Shown here piece after piece: positions 32,984 through 41,877 of a stretch of 64,000 nucleotides of DNA (its first letter is position 1; each line of letters starts with the position of its first letter). The position numbers and the translations under genes are program-made. Source of the DNA: JANWVO01 sp964458495 (lineage in GTDB: Bacteria; Acidobacteriota; Terriglobia; Bryobacterales; Bryobacteraceae); NCBI GenBank assembly GCA_964458495.1, contig CAYWJB010000012.1, positions 55,845 to 119,844 of the forward strand. Direction: 5' to 3'. A model generated the notes under the pieces. That model did not search any database and had not been told where the DNA came from. It saw only the letters and a list, made by a program, of their open reading frames with translations.

Positions 32984-33508
32984 ATGACCCTGATCGAAAT
33001 CGCTGAATCCCTGCCCGCATACGCGAGGGACTTGAAGCTGAATCTGCAAAGTGTCCTGTCGCAGCAGGAGTTGACCGAGCGCCAGACGTGGACGACGGCC
33101 GTGGCATGCGCCCTCGCTTGCCGGAACGAGGCGCTGAGCCGGGCGGTGCTGGCCGAGGCGGCGGCGAAGCTGGAGCCGCAGCAGCTGGAGTCGGCCAAGG
33201 CGGCGTTCGCAATCATGGAGATGAACAACATCTACTACCGCTTCCGCCACATGCTCGCGAAAGACGAATACGCCCACATTCCGGCGCGGCTGCGCATGCA
33301 GGCCATCCGCACCCATGGAGGCGACCCGGTGGACTTCGAACTCGCCTGCCTGGCTGCGTCGTCGATCAATGGCTGCGAGGCATGCATCAAGTCCCACGAA
33401 GCCGTGGTGAGGGAGAAGGGGCTGACGCCCGAGGCGGTAGTGGCGAGCGTCCGCATTGCCGCCACGCTCCACGCCGTGGCTGCCGTGCTGGACGAGCCGC
33501 GGACCTGA
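32984..33508 (+). CDS. ahpD: alkylhydroperoxidase AhpD
   Basis: A 174-residue protein with the AhpD active site C131-EAC134-IKSH138 in the second half of the chain, and a helical N-terminal half. AhpD passes electrons from lipoyl or thioredoxin systems to AhpC. TGGAGATGAAGTC precedes the ATG. Third gene of the perR peroxide module. Confidence 0.9.
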   Translation: MTLIEIAESLPAYARDLKLNLQSVLSQQELTERQTWTTAVACALACRNEALSRAVLAEAAAKLEPQQLESAKAAFAIMEMNNIYYRFRHMLAKDEYAHIPARLRMQAIRTHGGDPVDFELACLAASSINGCEACIKSHEAVVREKGLTPEAVVASVRIAATLHAVAAVLDEPRT

Positions 33509-33541
33509 CGCCCCGCTTCGCCACAATCTGCCGCACGCGGG

Positions 33542-34348
33542 TCAAAGGCGGGTCGCCGCAGCAACAAGCGCCCCGACACCGAGGAAAGAGCCGAAGGGCA
33601 GCTCGTAGGTGGAAGCGTCCTCGCCGCGCGCCTTGATCCACAAAATGCCGAGGACGCTGCCGAGCAACGAGCCGGCCAGCAGGGCGAGCAGCCCGGTTTC
33701 CAGCCCCAGAAATGCGCCGAGGAAGGCCGTCATCTTGACGTCGCCGAAGCCCAGCCCTTCCCTGCCCCGGATGCGCTGGTAGGCAAGGCCCATCAGCCAG
33801 AGCCCGCCGGAGAGGAAGACGGCCGCGAGAAGGGCGTGCAGGAAGGATTCCAGCGCGGAAGATGATTCCGGCGCCTGCAAGCGCCAGAGCCACGCGATGA
33901 TTCCTTCCGGAACCGGAACAACCGGGGCGAGAGCGAGCCCGGCGAAGATGCCCCCGATGGTGAACTCGTCGGGCAGGATGCGAAACTCGGCGTCGGAGAA
34001 GATCAGTTCCACGAGGATTGCTGCGAAGAGGCACCACTTGAACCCCGCCCAGCCGCCGCCAGTGCGCCACCAGGCCCAGAAGAACAGCAGCGCCGTAGAG
34101 AACTCGACCAGCGGATAGCGGAGCGAGATGGGCGCGCGGCAGGCGCGGCAGCGGCCCAGCAGCAGCAGGAAGCTGAGCAGCGGGATGTTGTCATACCACG
34201 CGATGGCGGCGCCGCAGCGCGGGCAGTGGGAGCGCGGCGTGACGACGGAGTAATCGAGCGGCAGGCGGCTGATGCAGACGTTCAGGAAGCTGCCGGCGAC
34301 GAGCCCGAAGGCGGCAGCGGCGAGAGAGGCGAGGAGCAGATCGTTCAT
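33542..34348 (-). CDS. pilD: prepilin leader peptidase/N-methyltransferase
   Basis: A 268-residue polytopic membrane aspartyl protease. It has the zinc Cys pairs C42/C45 and C67/C70, and the two catalytic aspartates D119 (FSDAEFRILPDE) and D203 (GFGDVKM). It cleaves and methylates type IV pilin or pseudopilin precursors. It is the last gene of a five-gene operon and its ATG overlaps the glycosyltransferase stop (ATGA). The two CpaE-like ATPases at 47.5 and 51.4 kb could belong to a pilus it serves, but that is inference. Confidence 0.9.
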   Translation of the reverse strand: MNDLLLASLAAAAFGLVAGSFLNVCISRLPLDYSVVTPRSHCPRCGAAIAWYDNIPLLSFLLLLGRCRACRAPISLRYPLVEFSTALLFFWAWWRTGGGWAGFKWCLFAAILVELIFSDAEFRILPDEFTIGGIFAGLALAPVVPVPEGIIAWLWRLQAPESSSALESFLHALLAAVFLSGGLWLMGLAYQRIRGREGLGFGDVKMTAFLGAFLGLETGLLALLAGSLLGSVLGILWIKARGEDASTYELPFGSFLGVGALVAAATRL

Positions 34349-35229
34349 GAGAGCACCCGGCGGTAGGCTTCCATCGTCCGTTCGGCCATTCGTTCGATTG
34401 TAAACCGCTGCTCCACCATGGCGCGTCCGGCGGCGCCGAGGCGCGCGGCGAGGGCGCGGTCCTCGGCAAGGCGGGCGGCGGCTTCGGCGATCCCGGCGGG
34501 GTCGTTCTCCACGAGCACGCCGGTGACGCCGTCGATGACGATTTCCGGCAGCCCGCCAGCGCGGCTGGCAATCACGGGAACACCGTGCGCGAGAGCCAGC
34601 AGCGCGGCGGAGCCAAGGCCCTCGCTTTCGCTGATGTAGAGAAGAGCACGGGCAGTGGCGAGGTCGGCGGGAAGGTCTTCGGAGAAGCGGACAGCCACGC
34701 CCGAGCGGCGGATGAGGGCGGCGCCCTTGCGGGGATCGGAGGAAGCCAGAGCGAGGATGGGGCCATCGAGGGTGCTGACCCGGGGAGGCAGAGGAACGCC
34801 GTCGGGAATGACGGCGATCTTCGCGGGCGGCACGCCGGCGGCCTCGAGGCGGCGCCGGACGGCTTCACTGACAGCCAGGAAGAGAGCCGCGCGGCGGTAT
34901 TTCCAGCGGGAGAAGAAGTGCGTGCGGATGGGGAAGTCGACGCGGCGGCTGACCACGATGGGAACCGGCGACAGCAATGCGGCCAGAGTATGGGAGCGGG
35001 CGTCGTGGCAGTGGAGGAGATCGGATTCGCGCGCGATGCGGCGCAGCGCTGACCACGAGAGAGGCCGGGCGTCGATGCCGCAGGCGCGGGCCGATTCGAG
35101 CAGGGGCGAGCCGGCGGGAGCCAGCAGACGGGGGCGGACGCCCAGGGGAGCGAGAGCGCGGACCAGCAGCAGCGCCTGGTGCTGGCCGCCGCGCATGGCA
35201 GGGCCGGTGTCGAGGTGGAGCACGCGCAT
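34345..35229 (-). CDS. GT-B glycosyltransferase (group 1)
   Basis: A 294-residue protein. The N-terminal MRVLHLDTGPAMRGGQHQALLLVRAL and the C-terminal ARALLYISESEGLGSAALLALAHGVPVIASRAGGLPEIVIDGVTG make a GT4-type donor site (E-x7-E). The upstream open frame covers the GT2 gene in another phase and is not real. The acceptor is unknown; with the neighbouring GT2 gene a role in envelope glycan synthesis is plausible. It starts 5 bases after the GT2 stop. Confidence 0.85.
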   Translation of the reverse strand: MRVLHLDTGPAMRGGQHQALLLVRALAPLGVRPRLLAPAGSPLLESARACGIDARPLSWSALRRIARESDLLHCHDARSHTLAALLSPVPIVVSRRVDFPIRTHFFSRWKYRRAALFLAVSEAVRRRLEAAGVPPAKIAVIPDGVPLPPRVSTLDGPILALASSDPRKGAALIRRSGVAVRFSEDLPADLATARALLYISESEGLGSAALLALAHGVPVIASRAGGLPEIVIDGVTGVLVENDPAGIAEAAARLAEDRALAARLGAAGRAMVEQRFTIERMAERTMEAYRRVLS

Positions 35230-35234
35230 GGGCG

Positions 35235-35981
35235 TCACCGGGCGGAGGTCATGAAGCGGGCCTTGGCGTACTTGAGAAACGTGTAGAGGGCGGCCATCCA
35301 GGCGATGGAGAGGCCTTCGAGGCCGTCGAGGAAGCCGCGCTTCAAAACATAAGTGCGGAAAAATGTCCAGCCGGGCTCGAACAGCAGATGGCGGTAATGG
35401 ATGGGAGTACGGCGGGCGGCGAGCTCCTCGGCGGCGAGGGTGGTGTAGCGGTCCATGGTCTTGAGATGCTCGCTGAGAGAGCCGCAGGTGAAGTGGAGGA
35501 GGTTCCCCTTGAGGTGGCCGATGCGGCCGTCGCAGACCACCGATTCGTGGACGTAGTCGCCGACCCAGCGGGCCTTGCGGCGGTCGAAGAGGCGGATCTT
35601 GCGGTCGGGATACCAGCCGGAGTAAAGGATCCAGCGGCCGAGGTACTGGGCGAGGCGGGGGACGGTGTAGGCGTCGAACTGCGGGCCGTTCTTCTTCAGC
35701 TGCCAGATCTCGGCCTCGAGGTCCTCGCTGAGCGCCTCGTCGGCGTCGATGGAGAGGATCCAGTCGTGCGAGGCTTGCTCGGAGGCGAAGTTTTTCTGGC
35801 CGGCGTAGCCGCGCCATCCGGCTTCGACGACGCGCGCGCCGAACTTGCGCGCGATTTCCACGGTGCGGTCGGTGGAGCCGGAGTCGACCACCAGGATTTC
35901 GTCGCAGCAGCGGAGGCTCTCGATGGCGCGGGGCACGTTGCGTTCTTCGTTGCAGGTGATGATGGTGGCGGAGATCTTCAT
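35235..35981 (-). CDS. GT-A glycosyltransferase family 2, WaaE/KdtX-like
   Basis: A 248-residue GT2 enzyme: ISATIITCNEERNVPRAIESL, EILVVDSGSTDRTVEIA, and the nucleotide-sugar DxD-type ILSIDADEAL, followed by WYPDRKIRLFDRRKARW. This pattern matches LPS core beta-1,4-glucosyltransferases (WaaE/KdtX). ATG 35981 is preferred over 36002 because the fold begins there. In the operon between the M50 protease and GT4 genes. Confidence 0.85.
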   Translation of the reverse strand: MKISATIITCNEERNVPRAIESLRCCDEILVVDSGSTDRTVEIARKFGARVVEAGWRGYAGQKNFASEQASHDWILSIDADEALSEDLEAEIWQLKKNGPQFDAYTVPRLAQYLGRWILYSGWYPDRKIRLFDRRKARWVGDYVHESVVCDGRIGHLKGNLLHFTCGSLSEHLKTMDRYTTLAAEELAARRTPIHYRHLLFEPGWTFFRTYVLKRGFLDGLEGLSIAWMAALYTFLKYAKARFMTSAR

Positions 35982-35989
35982 GCCGCGCG

Positions 35990-36967
35990 TCAGGGCAGCC
36001 ACGCCTGCCCGTTATTGTACAGAACGGGCGCGGGAATGAAGCTCAGCAGGAAGATGAACGCGACGAGCGCAAAGACGCGGCGGCGCGCCCGGCCGAGAGG
36101 GGCGGCGTCGTAGACGTGGAAGTGTTTGCGGCCGATGAAGAAGAGCAGGACGGCCCAGACCCACCAGGGCCAGTAGACGAAGCCGAGCAGCGCCATGACC
36201 GCGATGGCGGCGGTGGAGATGGCGCGGTGGCGTTCGCCGAAGCAGGCGTACACGATGTGGCCGCCGTCGAGCTGGCCGATGGGGAGCAGATTGAGGGACG
36301 TGGCCAGCAGGCCGACCCATGCGGCGCGGGCCACCGGGTGGAGGTAGATGTCCTCGGAGGCGGCGCCGGGGAACAGCCAGATCTCGATGAGGCGCATCAG
36401 GAGCGGCGAGCCGAACTGGATTTCGCTCTGCTGGCCAATGCCGGGCGCGACGCGTGAGAGCGCCATGCCGACGCCGAGGACGGGGATTACGAACAGAAAC
36501 CCAGCCAGCGGGCCGGCGACGCCGACGTCAAACAGCTCCCTGCGGCTCTTCACGGCGGAGCGAAAGCGAATGAAGGCGCCGAAAGTGCCGATGAAGGTGG
36601 GCGCAGGCAGGAAATAGGGGAGGCTTGCGTCGATGTTGTGGTAGTAGCAGGCGAACCAGTGGCCTGCCTCGTGGGCGAGAAGGACCAGAAGAAGGGCGAG
36701 GGCGTAGGGGAGCCCGTCGAGCAGGAGTCGCGGCTCGCGCAGGGCGTCGGCGAAGGCGGTGAGGTCGTGTTCGAGGTCGAACGGCGGAAGCTGGTTGCGG
36801 AAGTTGTGCTGAAGACGGGCGCCGAGGGCCGTGGTGGTGAACAGCGTGGCCAGGAAAAGAAGGATGTGGAGCCAGAGCCGCGGCTGCGCGAGCAGCGTAC
36901 GGCCCAGAGTGGGCGGCGCCCAATAGGGCTGGAAAGACGGGCGGTTTTGATAGGGCTGGGCGTTCAC
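35990..36967 (-). CDS. site-2-protease-like M50 membrane metalloprotease
   Basis: A 325-residue polytopic protein with zinc motif H99-E-x2-H103 (AHEAGHW) in the second helix and the second ligand motif NLLPIGQLDGGH. Several helices follow. It is of the PDZ-less group. S2P enzymes cut within membranes, often releasing anti-sigma factors. GTG 36967 is chosen as start, 16 bases after HU; the frame extends upstream but overlaps HU. Substrate unknown; two membrane anti-sigma factor genes elsewhere in the window are possible but unproven partners. Confidence 0.85.
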   Translation of the reverse strand: MNAQPYQNRPSFQPYWAPPTLGRTLLAQPRLWLHILLFLATLFTTTALGARLQHNFRNQLPPFDLEHDLTAFADALREPRLLLDGLPYALALLLVLLAHEAGHWFACYYHNIDASLPYFLPAPTFIGTFGAFIRFRSAVKSRRELFDVGVAGPLAGFLFVIPVLGVGMALSRVAPGIGQQSEIQFGSPLLMRLIEIWLFPGAASEDIYLHPVARAAWVGLLATSLNLLPIGQLDGGHIVYACFGERHRAISTAAIAVMALLGFVYWPWWVWAVLLFFIGRKHFHVYDAAPLGRARRRVFALVAFIFLLSFIPAPVLYNNGQAWLP

Positions 36968-36983
36968 AAGCCAGTGCCCGGGG

Positions 36984-37253
36984 CTATTCGAGCGACTGAA
37001 GCTCCTTGCCTGGCTTGAAACGGACAGCCTTGCCCGGCGGGATGGCGACTTCGGCGCCGGTGCGCGGGTTGCGGCCAATGCCGGTCTTGCGCGGGCGCAC
37101 GGTGAAGATGCCGAAGCCGCGGAGTTCAATGCGCTCGCCCTGGGCGAGGGCGCGCTTCATGGACTCGAAGACGGTCTCGACTGCCATTTCGGCTTTCGTT
37201 TTGGTGATGCCGGTGCGGTTGACGACTTCGTTGACGATGTCGAGCTTGATCAA
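36984..37253 (-). CDS. HU/IHF-family DNA-binding protein, TTG start
   Basis: An 89-residue DNA-bending protein: IKLDIVNEVVNRTGITKTKAEMAVETVFESMKRALAQGERIELRGFGIFTVRPRKTGIGRNPRTG... with the GRNP arm tip. HU-length; the histone-like family is certain, HU versus IHF is not. There is no ATG near the start; TTG at 37253 is preceded at five bases by a perfect AGGAGG (complement of 37259-37264). First gene of the HU-M50-GT2-GT4-pilD operon. Confidence 0.9.
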   Translation of the reverse strand: MIKLDIVNEVVNRTGITKTKAEMAVETVFESMKRALAQGERIELRGFGIFTVRPRKTGIGRNPRTGAEVAIPPGKAVRFKPGKELQSLE

Positions 37254-37344
37254 GTGCGCCTCCTCTGGGAGAGAATCGCCAGCTAACGTGAGGGCGAGCG
37301 TTCTGCCGCTTCGCAAACCCCATGATAGGATTAGGTTTTTGGCC

Positions 37345-37860
37345 ATGTCAAGGACGGCGGAGAAGAATCGGGAGTCGGCCGGCGGCGTGGGCCCGGCGGA
37401 ATTCCGGCGCGCGTGCGGCGCGTTTGCCACCGGCGTGGCGGTGGCGACAGTGACCGGGCGGGACGGCAAGCCGCACGGGCTGACAGTCAACTCGTTCACC
37501 TCCGTGTCGCTGGATCCGCCGCTGGTGCTGGTGTGCATCGGGCACAAGGCGGCGACGCACGGACCGTTTTCCAGCGCACCGGCCTTTGCGGTGAATTTCC
37601 TGGACGAAGCCCAAAGAGAACTGTCGGAACGCTTCGCATCCTCACATCCGCGCCGCTTTGAAGGAGTCCCGTGGAAGGCGGGGCAGACCGGAGCGCCGGT
37701 ACTGGAAGAGGCGCTGGCGGTGCTGGAATGCGAGGCGTGGCGGAAGATGGATGCGGGCGACCACACGGTCTTCCTGGGGCTGGTGAAGAGCGCCCGCGCC
37801 AGGGAGGGCCGCCCGCTCGTGTATTTCGGTGGAAAATACCGCCGGCTGGACCGGGAATGA
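37345..37860 (+). CDS. flavin reductase-like FMN-binding protein
   Basis: A 171-residue split-barrel flavoprotein: PAEFRRACGAFATGVAVATVTGRDGKPHGLTVNSFTSVSLDPPLVLVCI, matching the flavin reductase family that supplies reduced FMN to two-component monooxygenases. No partner monooxygenase is in the window. ATG 37345 has no good ribosome site; a TAGGAT hexamer is 13 bases upstream. It ends exactly where tpx ends on the other strand (TGATCA junction). Confidence 0.85.
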   Translation: MSRTAEKNRESAGGVGPAEFRRACGAFATGVAVATVTGRDGKPHGLTVNSFTSVSLDPPLVLVCIGHKAATHGPFSSAPAFAVNFLDEAQRELSERFASSHPRRFEGVPWKAGQTGAPVLEEALAVLECEAWRKMDAGDHTVFLGLVKSARAREGRPLVYFGGKYRRLDRE

Positions 37861-38367
37861 TCAGCCGGCCAGTTCCTTCAGTTTGGCGATGACCTTGTCG
37901 TAGTCCGGGTGCTGGGCGACCTCGGGGACGTATTCCACGTACTGCAGCACATTGTTCTGGTCGACAACGAAAATGGCGCGGGATTCAATGCGCCAGTCCT
38001 TGATCAGGGTTCCGTAATTTTCCCCGAAGCTGGCGTATTTATGGTCGCTGATCATCCTGACGTTGTCGACGCCGAAGCTGGTGCACCAGCGGTTCTGGGC
38101 AAAAGGCAGGTCCATGCTGACGGTGTAGAACGACACCTGCGGGAATTTCGCGGCTTCGTCGTTGAACTTCTTGGTTTGCATGTCACAGACAGGCGTATCG
38201 AGGGAAGGGACGACGCTGAAAACGCGAATGCCCTGCCCCGTTGAGGCAAGCGTCACCGGCTGGAGCGACTTGTCGACAGCCTGAAAATCCGGCGCGGCAT
38301 CACCGGCTTTCAGTTCAGGACCGGCAAGTTCCAGCGGCATGCCCTTGAAGGTTGTGGTGCGTGCCAT
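37861..38367 (-). CDS. tpx: thiol peroxidase Tpx
   Basis: A 168-residue atypical 2-Cys peroxiredoxin: peroxidatic C61 in VPSLDTPVCDMQT and resolving C95 in NRWCTSFG. It reduces lipid and hydrogen peroxides with thioredoxin. AGGAGG precedes the ATG. Monocistronic; its stop abuts the flavin reductase stop without spacing. Confidence 0.95.
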   Translation of the reverse strand: MARTTTFKGMPLELAGPELKAGDAAPDFQAVDKSLQPVTLASTGQGIRVFSVVPSLDTPVCDMQTKKFNDEAAKFPQVSFYTVSMDLPFAQNRWCTSFGVDNVRMISDHKYASFGENYGTLIKDWRIESRAIFVVDQNNVLQYVEYVPEVAQHPDYDKVIAKLKELAG

Positions 38368-38406
38368 GCATCCTCCTGAGGATCGGAAATAAGGAACAGC
38401 TCACGC

Positions 38407-40392
38407 CTAGTCTAGCAAGGCGCGGAGTTCGGCAACGGTGGCGGCGGGCGGATGACATACAGCGCCCGAGCAAACGATGGCGGAAGGCTCGCCTTCCGGC
38501 TCGTTCCACAGGAACGTGGTGAAGGGAAGGAAGCGCCTGAAAGCTTCGGCCTGGAGGGCGGCGGCATTTCCGCGGAATTCGATGCGGTCCTCGGGCGCAG
38601 AGAACAGCATCCATGAACAGAGCATGCGCGGGAGGGCGGAGGGCTGCGATTCGAGCCTCGAGGAGAAGGACTCCAAGGCGAGGCGGGCAGGCTCGAGCAG
38701 GCTGGCATCGCCGGTGACGCGGGCGAGGCGGACGAGGGCCTCCACGGCGAGGGAGTTGCCGGAAGGCTCGGCGCCGTCGTAGTCCTCCTTGATCCGGAAG
38801 AGCAGGTCGGGGCTCGAAGAGGAGTAGAAGCCGCCCCGCGGGTCGGCGAAGAGTTCCAACATGCTGCGGAGAAGGCGCGAGGCGGACTCGAGGAGCTGCG
38901 GCTCAAAGCACGCCTGGTGGAGATCGAGGGCGGCAAGGGCGAGCGCGGCGTAGTCGTCGAGAGTGGCGTCGAAGGCGGCTTCGCCGTCCCGCCAGCGCCG
39001 GAGGAGCCGGCCGCCGGGAGACACGAGCTCGCGCTCCAGGAAGGCCAGGGCGCAGCGGGCTGCGTCGAGGTAGCGGGGCTCGCCGAGCGCGGCGCCGGCG
39101 CGGGCGAGAGCGCCGATCATGAGCCCGTTCCACGAGGTGAGGATCTTGTCGTCGAGATGCGGGCGCGGGCGGCGGGCGCGCGCCTCGAACAGCGCGCGGC
39201 GGGCTGCCGTAACTTCGGGATCGCCGGCAAGGGCGGGCTGTTGGAGCCACAGGATATTGCGCCCTTCGAATTCGCCGTGCGGGTCGTGATGGACATTGCC
39301 GCCCGGCAAGCAGCCGTAGGTTTCGGCGAAGCGCGAGGCGGCGCCGTCTCCGAGGATGGCGGCAAGCTCCTGCCAGGACCACACGTAGAACGCGCCTTCC
39401 CGCTTGCGGCCGGGGGTGGAGGGATCCTCGCTGTCGGCGTCTTCGGCCGAATAGAATGCGCCTTCCGGATGAGTCATTTCGCGGAGGACATAATCGAGAA
39501 TTTCGCGCGCAGTGGCAGAAAAGTCCTCTTCACCAGTGATCTGAAATGCTTCGAGATATGCGGACACGAGCTGGGCCTGGTCGTAGAGCATTTTTTCGAA
39601 ATGCGGCACGAACCAGCGTTCATCGACCGAATAACGGTGGAAGCCGCCGCCGAGATGGTCGTACATGCCCCCGGCGCGCATGGCGCGGAGCGTCTCGACG
39701 GCCATGCGCAGGGCGTCCGGATTGCGGCCCCTGAAGTGATAGCGGTGGAGAAACTGGAGCACCGACGGGCGGGGGAACTTCGGCGCTCCCCCGAACCCGC
39801 CGTAGCGGGGGTCGAAGCTCCGGCGGAAACTCTGGAAAGCGGCTTCGGCGGCGGAAGCGGCGGGAACCGCCCCCGAGGAAGAGAAGGAAACCGCCGCCTG
39901 AATTTCTTCGTGGATCCGCAGGCTGGATTCGACGATTTTTTCCTGCCTGGCCTGCCAGGCGGCGGCGATTTGCTCCAGTACTTGCAGAAAACCGGGGCGG
40001 CCCCATCGCGTCTCTGGCGGGAAATAGGTCCCGCCGTAGAAGGGGCGGAGGTCGGGCGTCAGCCAGACGCTCAGGGGCCATCCGCCGCCGCCGGTGGTCG
40101 CCTGGACGAAGGTCATGTACACGCGGTCGACGTCGGGACGCTCCTCGCGATCAAGCTTGACGGGGACGAAGTGCTGATTGAGGAAGCGGGCAATCTCTTC
40201 GTTCTCGAAGGACTCGCGCTCCATGACGTGGCACCAGTGGCACGTGGAGTAGCCGATCGAGAGGAAAATCGGCTTGTTCTCGGTGCGGGCCCTGGCGAAG
40301 GCGGCATCGCCCCACGGGAGCCAGTCTACGGGGTTGTGGGCGTGCTGGAGCAGGTAAGGGCTCTTTTCGTGAATGAGTGCGTTGGCGTGCAT
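38407..40392 (-). CDS. DUF255 thioredoxin-domain protein (YyaL/SSP411 family)
   Basis: A 661-residue cytoplasmic protein. The N-terminal thioredoxin-like domain begins NALIHEKSPYLLQHAHNPVDWLPWGDAAF and has the CHWC motif in STCHWCHVMERESFENEEIA. The C-terminal part is a six-hairpin-type (alpha/alpha)6 fold as in N-acylglucosamine 2-epimerase relatives (MYDHLGGGFHRYSVDERWFVPHFEKMLYDQAQL). No signal peptide is visible. The substrate is unknown. ATG 40392 is preferred over the upstream start at 40449. Confidence 0.9.
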   Translation of the reverse strand: MHANALIHEKSPYLLQHAHNPVDWLPWGDAAFARARTENKPIFLSIGYSTCHWCHVMERESFENEEIARFLNQHFVPVKLDREERPDVDRVYMTFVQATTGGGGWPLSVWLTPDLRPFYGGTYFPPETRWGRPGFLQVLEQIAAAWQARQEKIVESSLRIHEEIQAAVSFSSSGAVPAASAAEAAFQSFRRSFDPRYGGFGGAPKFPRPSVLQFLHRYHFRGRNPDALRMAVETLRAMRAGGMYDHLGGGFHRYSVDERWFVPHFEKMLYDQAQLVSAYLEAFQITGEEDFSATAREILDYVLREMTHPEGAFYSAEDADSEDPSTPGRKREGAFYVWSWQELAAILGDGAASRFAETYGCLPGGNVHHDPHGEFEGRNILWLQQPALAGDPEVTAARRALFEARARRPRPHLDDKILTSWNGLMIGALARAGAALGEPRYLDAARCALAFLERELVSPGGRLLRRWRDGEAAFDATLDDYAALALAALDLHQACFEPQLLESASRLLRSMLELFADPRGGFYSSSSPDLLFRIKEDYDGAEPSGNSLAVEALVRLARVTGDASLLEPARLALESFSSRLESQPSALPRMLCSWMLFSAPEDRIEFRGNAAALQAEAFRRFLPFTTFLWNEPEGEPSAIVCSGAVCHPPAATVAELRALLD

Positions 40393-40494
40393 TGGAAAAC
40401 GGGAACGGCTATGCTGCAAGCGTGGCAAGCCGCGATGCGCGGCCGGCATTCATCTCAGATTCGAGAGCGCCCACAGCGTCAGGAGATTGGATTC

Positions 40495-41850
40495 ATGACG
40501 GATTTTGAAAGCTTCAAGAAACAGGCTCTGGAAGAGTTGCTGGACTGGCTCAGGATCCCGAGCATCAGCACCCTGCCCGAACACAACGCCGACATGGAGC
40601 GGGCGGCGTCCTATGTGATGAAGGCGCTTGAGCGGGCGGGGATGGGGAAGACGGAGCTGGTCCACCGGGCTCAGCATCCGCTGGTGTACGGCGAGTGGCT
40701 GGGAGCGCCGGGCAAGCCGACTCTGCTGCTCTACGGGCATTACGACGTGCAGCCGCCGGATCCGCTGGAAGAGTGGACTTCGCCGCCGTTCGAGCCGGAG
40801 ATCCGCAACGACAACATCTACGCGCGCGGCGCCACGGATGACAAGGGGCAGACGTGGATCCTGGTGAAGGCGGTGGAGTGGCTGATGCAGCGGGACGGGC
40901 GCCTGCCGGTGAATGTGCGGTTCCTGATCGAAGGAGAGGAGGAGTGCGGCGGGGAGGCGGTGGCGCGTTTTGTGGCGGAGAAGCCGCCGCAGCTCAAGTC
41001 GGAGGCGGCGGTGATCTGCGACAGCGAGATGTTTGCCCCGGGGCTGCCGTCGATCTGCACGGGACTGCGGGGGATCGTCTACGGCGAGCTGCACGTGGAG
41101 GGGGCGCGGCAGGACCTGCATTCCGGCGTGTACGGGGGCGTGGCGCCAAACCCGCTGATGGCGATTGCGGAGATCCTGACGGCGCTGAAGGACCGCAACG
41201 GCCACATCCTGATCCCCGGCTTTTATGACCGCGTCGTGGAGCCGGCGCCGGCGGAGAAAGAGGCATGGGCGCGGCTGCCGTTCGACGAGAACGAGTACCT
41301 GGAGAAAGAAATCGGGGCGAAGGAGCTCACCGGGGAGCCGGGCTTCACGGTTTTCGAGAAAACCTGGGCCCGGCCGACACTGGAAGTGCATGGCATTCGC
41401 GGCGGGTTTGTGGGGGAGGGGGCGAAGACCGTGATCCCCGCCCGCGCGACGGCGAAGATCTCCATGCGGCTGGTGCCGGAACAAAAGCCGGAAGAGGCGG
41501 TGGAACAGTTGCGGGCGGCGGTGGCAGCCGCAACGCCTCGCGGTGTGACGGCGGAGTTCCGCCTCCTGCACGGGGCGCCGGCGAGCCTGGTGGACCCGGA
41601 AAACCGGTTTGTGAAGGAGGCTGCGGCAGCGCTGGAGGAGGTCTTCGGCAGGAAGACGGTGTTCATCCGCAGCGGCGGGTCAATCCCGATCGTGGGCCTG
41701 TTTGACGAGCACCTGAGGATCCCGAGCGTCCTGATGGGATTCGGACTGCCGGACGACAACCTGCACGCGCCGAACGAGAAGTTCCACGTGCCGAACTTCT
41801 ATTCCGGCATCGGCGCCGTGGTGCGCTATCTGGAGCGCCTGGGAGGGTGA
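40495..41850 (+). CDS. M20-family dipeptidase/carboxypeptidase
   Basis: A 451-residue dizinc peptidase. Metal ligands appear in LLYGHYDVQPPDP (His, Asp), RGATDDKGQ (Asp), IEGEEECGG (catalytic and metal Glu), ICDSEMF (Asp) and a C-terminal His in DDNLHAPNEKF. This is the CNDP/DapE-like dipeptidase group that hydrolyses di- and short peptides in the cytoplasm. ATG follows CAGGAG at 9 bases. A small hairpin separates it from the convergent NfnA-like gene. Confidence 0.9.
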   Translation: MTDFESFKKQALEELLDWLRIPSISTLPEHNADMERAASYVMKALERAGMGKTELVHRAQHPLVYGEWLGAPGKPTLLLYGHYDVQPPDPLEEWTSPPFEPEIRNDNIYARGATDDKGQTWILVKAVEWLMQRDGRLPVNVRFLIEGEEECGGEAVARFVAEKPPQLKSEAAVICDSEMFAPGLPSICTGLRGIVYGELHVEGARQDLHSGVYGGVAPNPLMAIAEILTALKDRNGHILIPGFYDRVVEPAPAEKEAWARLPFDENEYLEKEIGAKELTGEPGFTVFEKTWARPTLEVHGIRGGFVGEGAKTVIPARATAKISMRLVPEQKPEEAVEQLRAAVAAATPRGVTAEFRLLHGAPASLVDPENRFVKEAAAALEEVFGRKTVFIRSGGSIPIVGLFDEHLRIPSVLMGFGLPDDNLHAPNEKFHVPNFYSGIGAVVRYLERLGG

Positions 41851-41866
41851 GCAGGCGAGAGCCTGC
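41851..41866. terminator. short hairpin between convergent M20 and NfnA-like genes
   Basis: GCAGGC, loop GAGA, GCCTGC: a six-base-pair stem with a GNRA tetraloop, directly after the TGA of the peptidase. No T-run follows. It is only a weak terminator candidate. Confidence 0.35.
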
Positions 41867-41877
41867 CCGGCGGGCCT

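Noticed and set aside
38917..40494. N-terminal extension of the M20 peptidase by 526 codons
   Set aside because: Antisense to the DUF255 gene; a CAGGAG site precedes ATG 40495, where the M20 fold begins.
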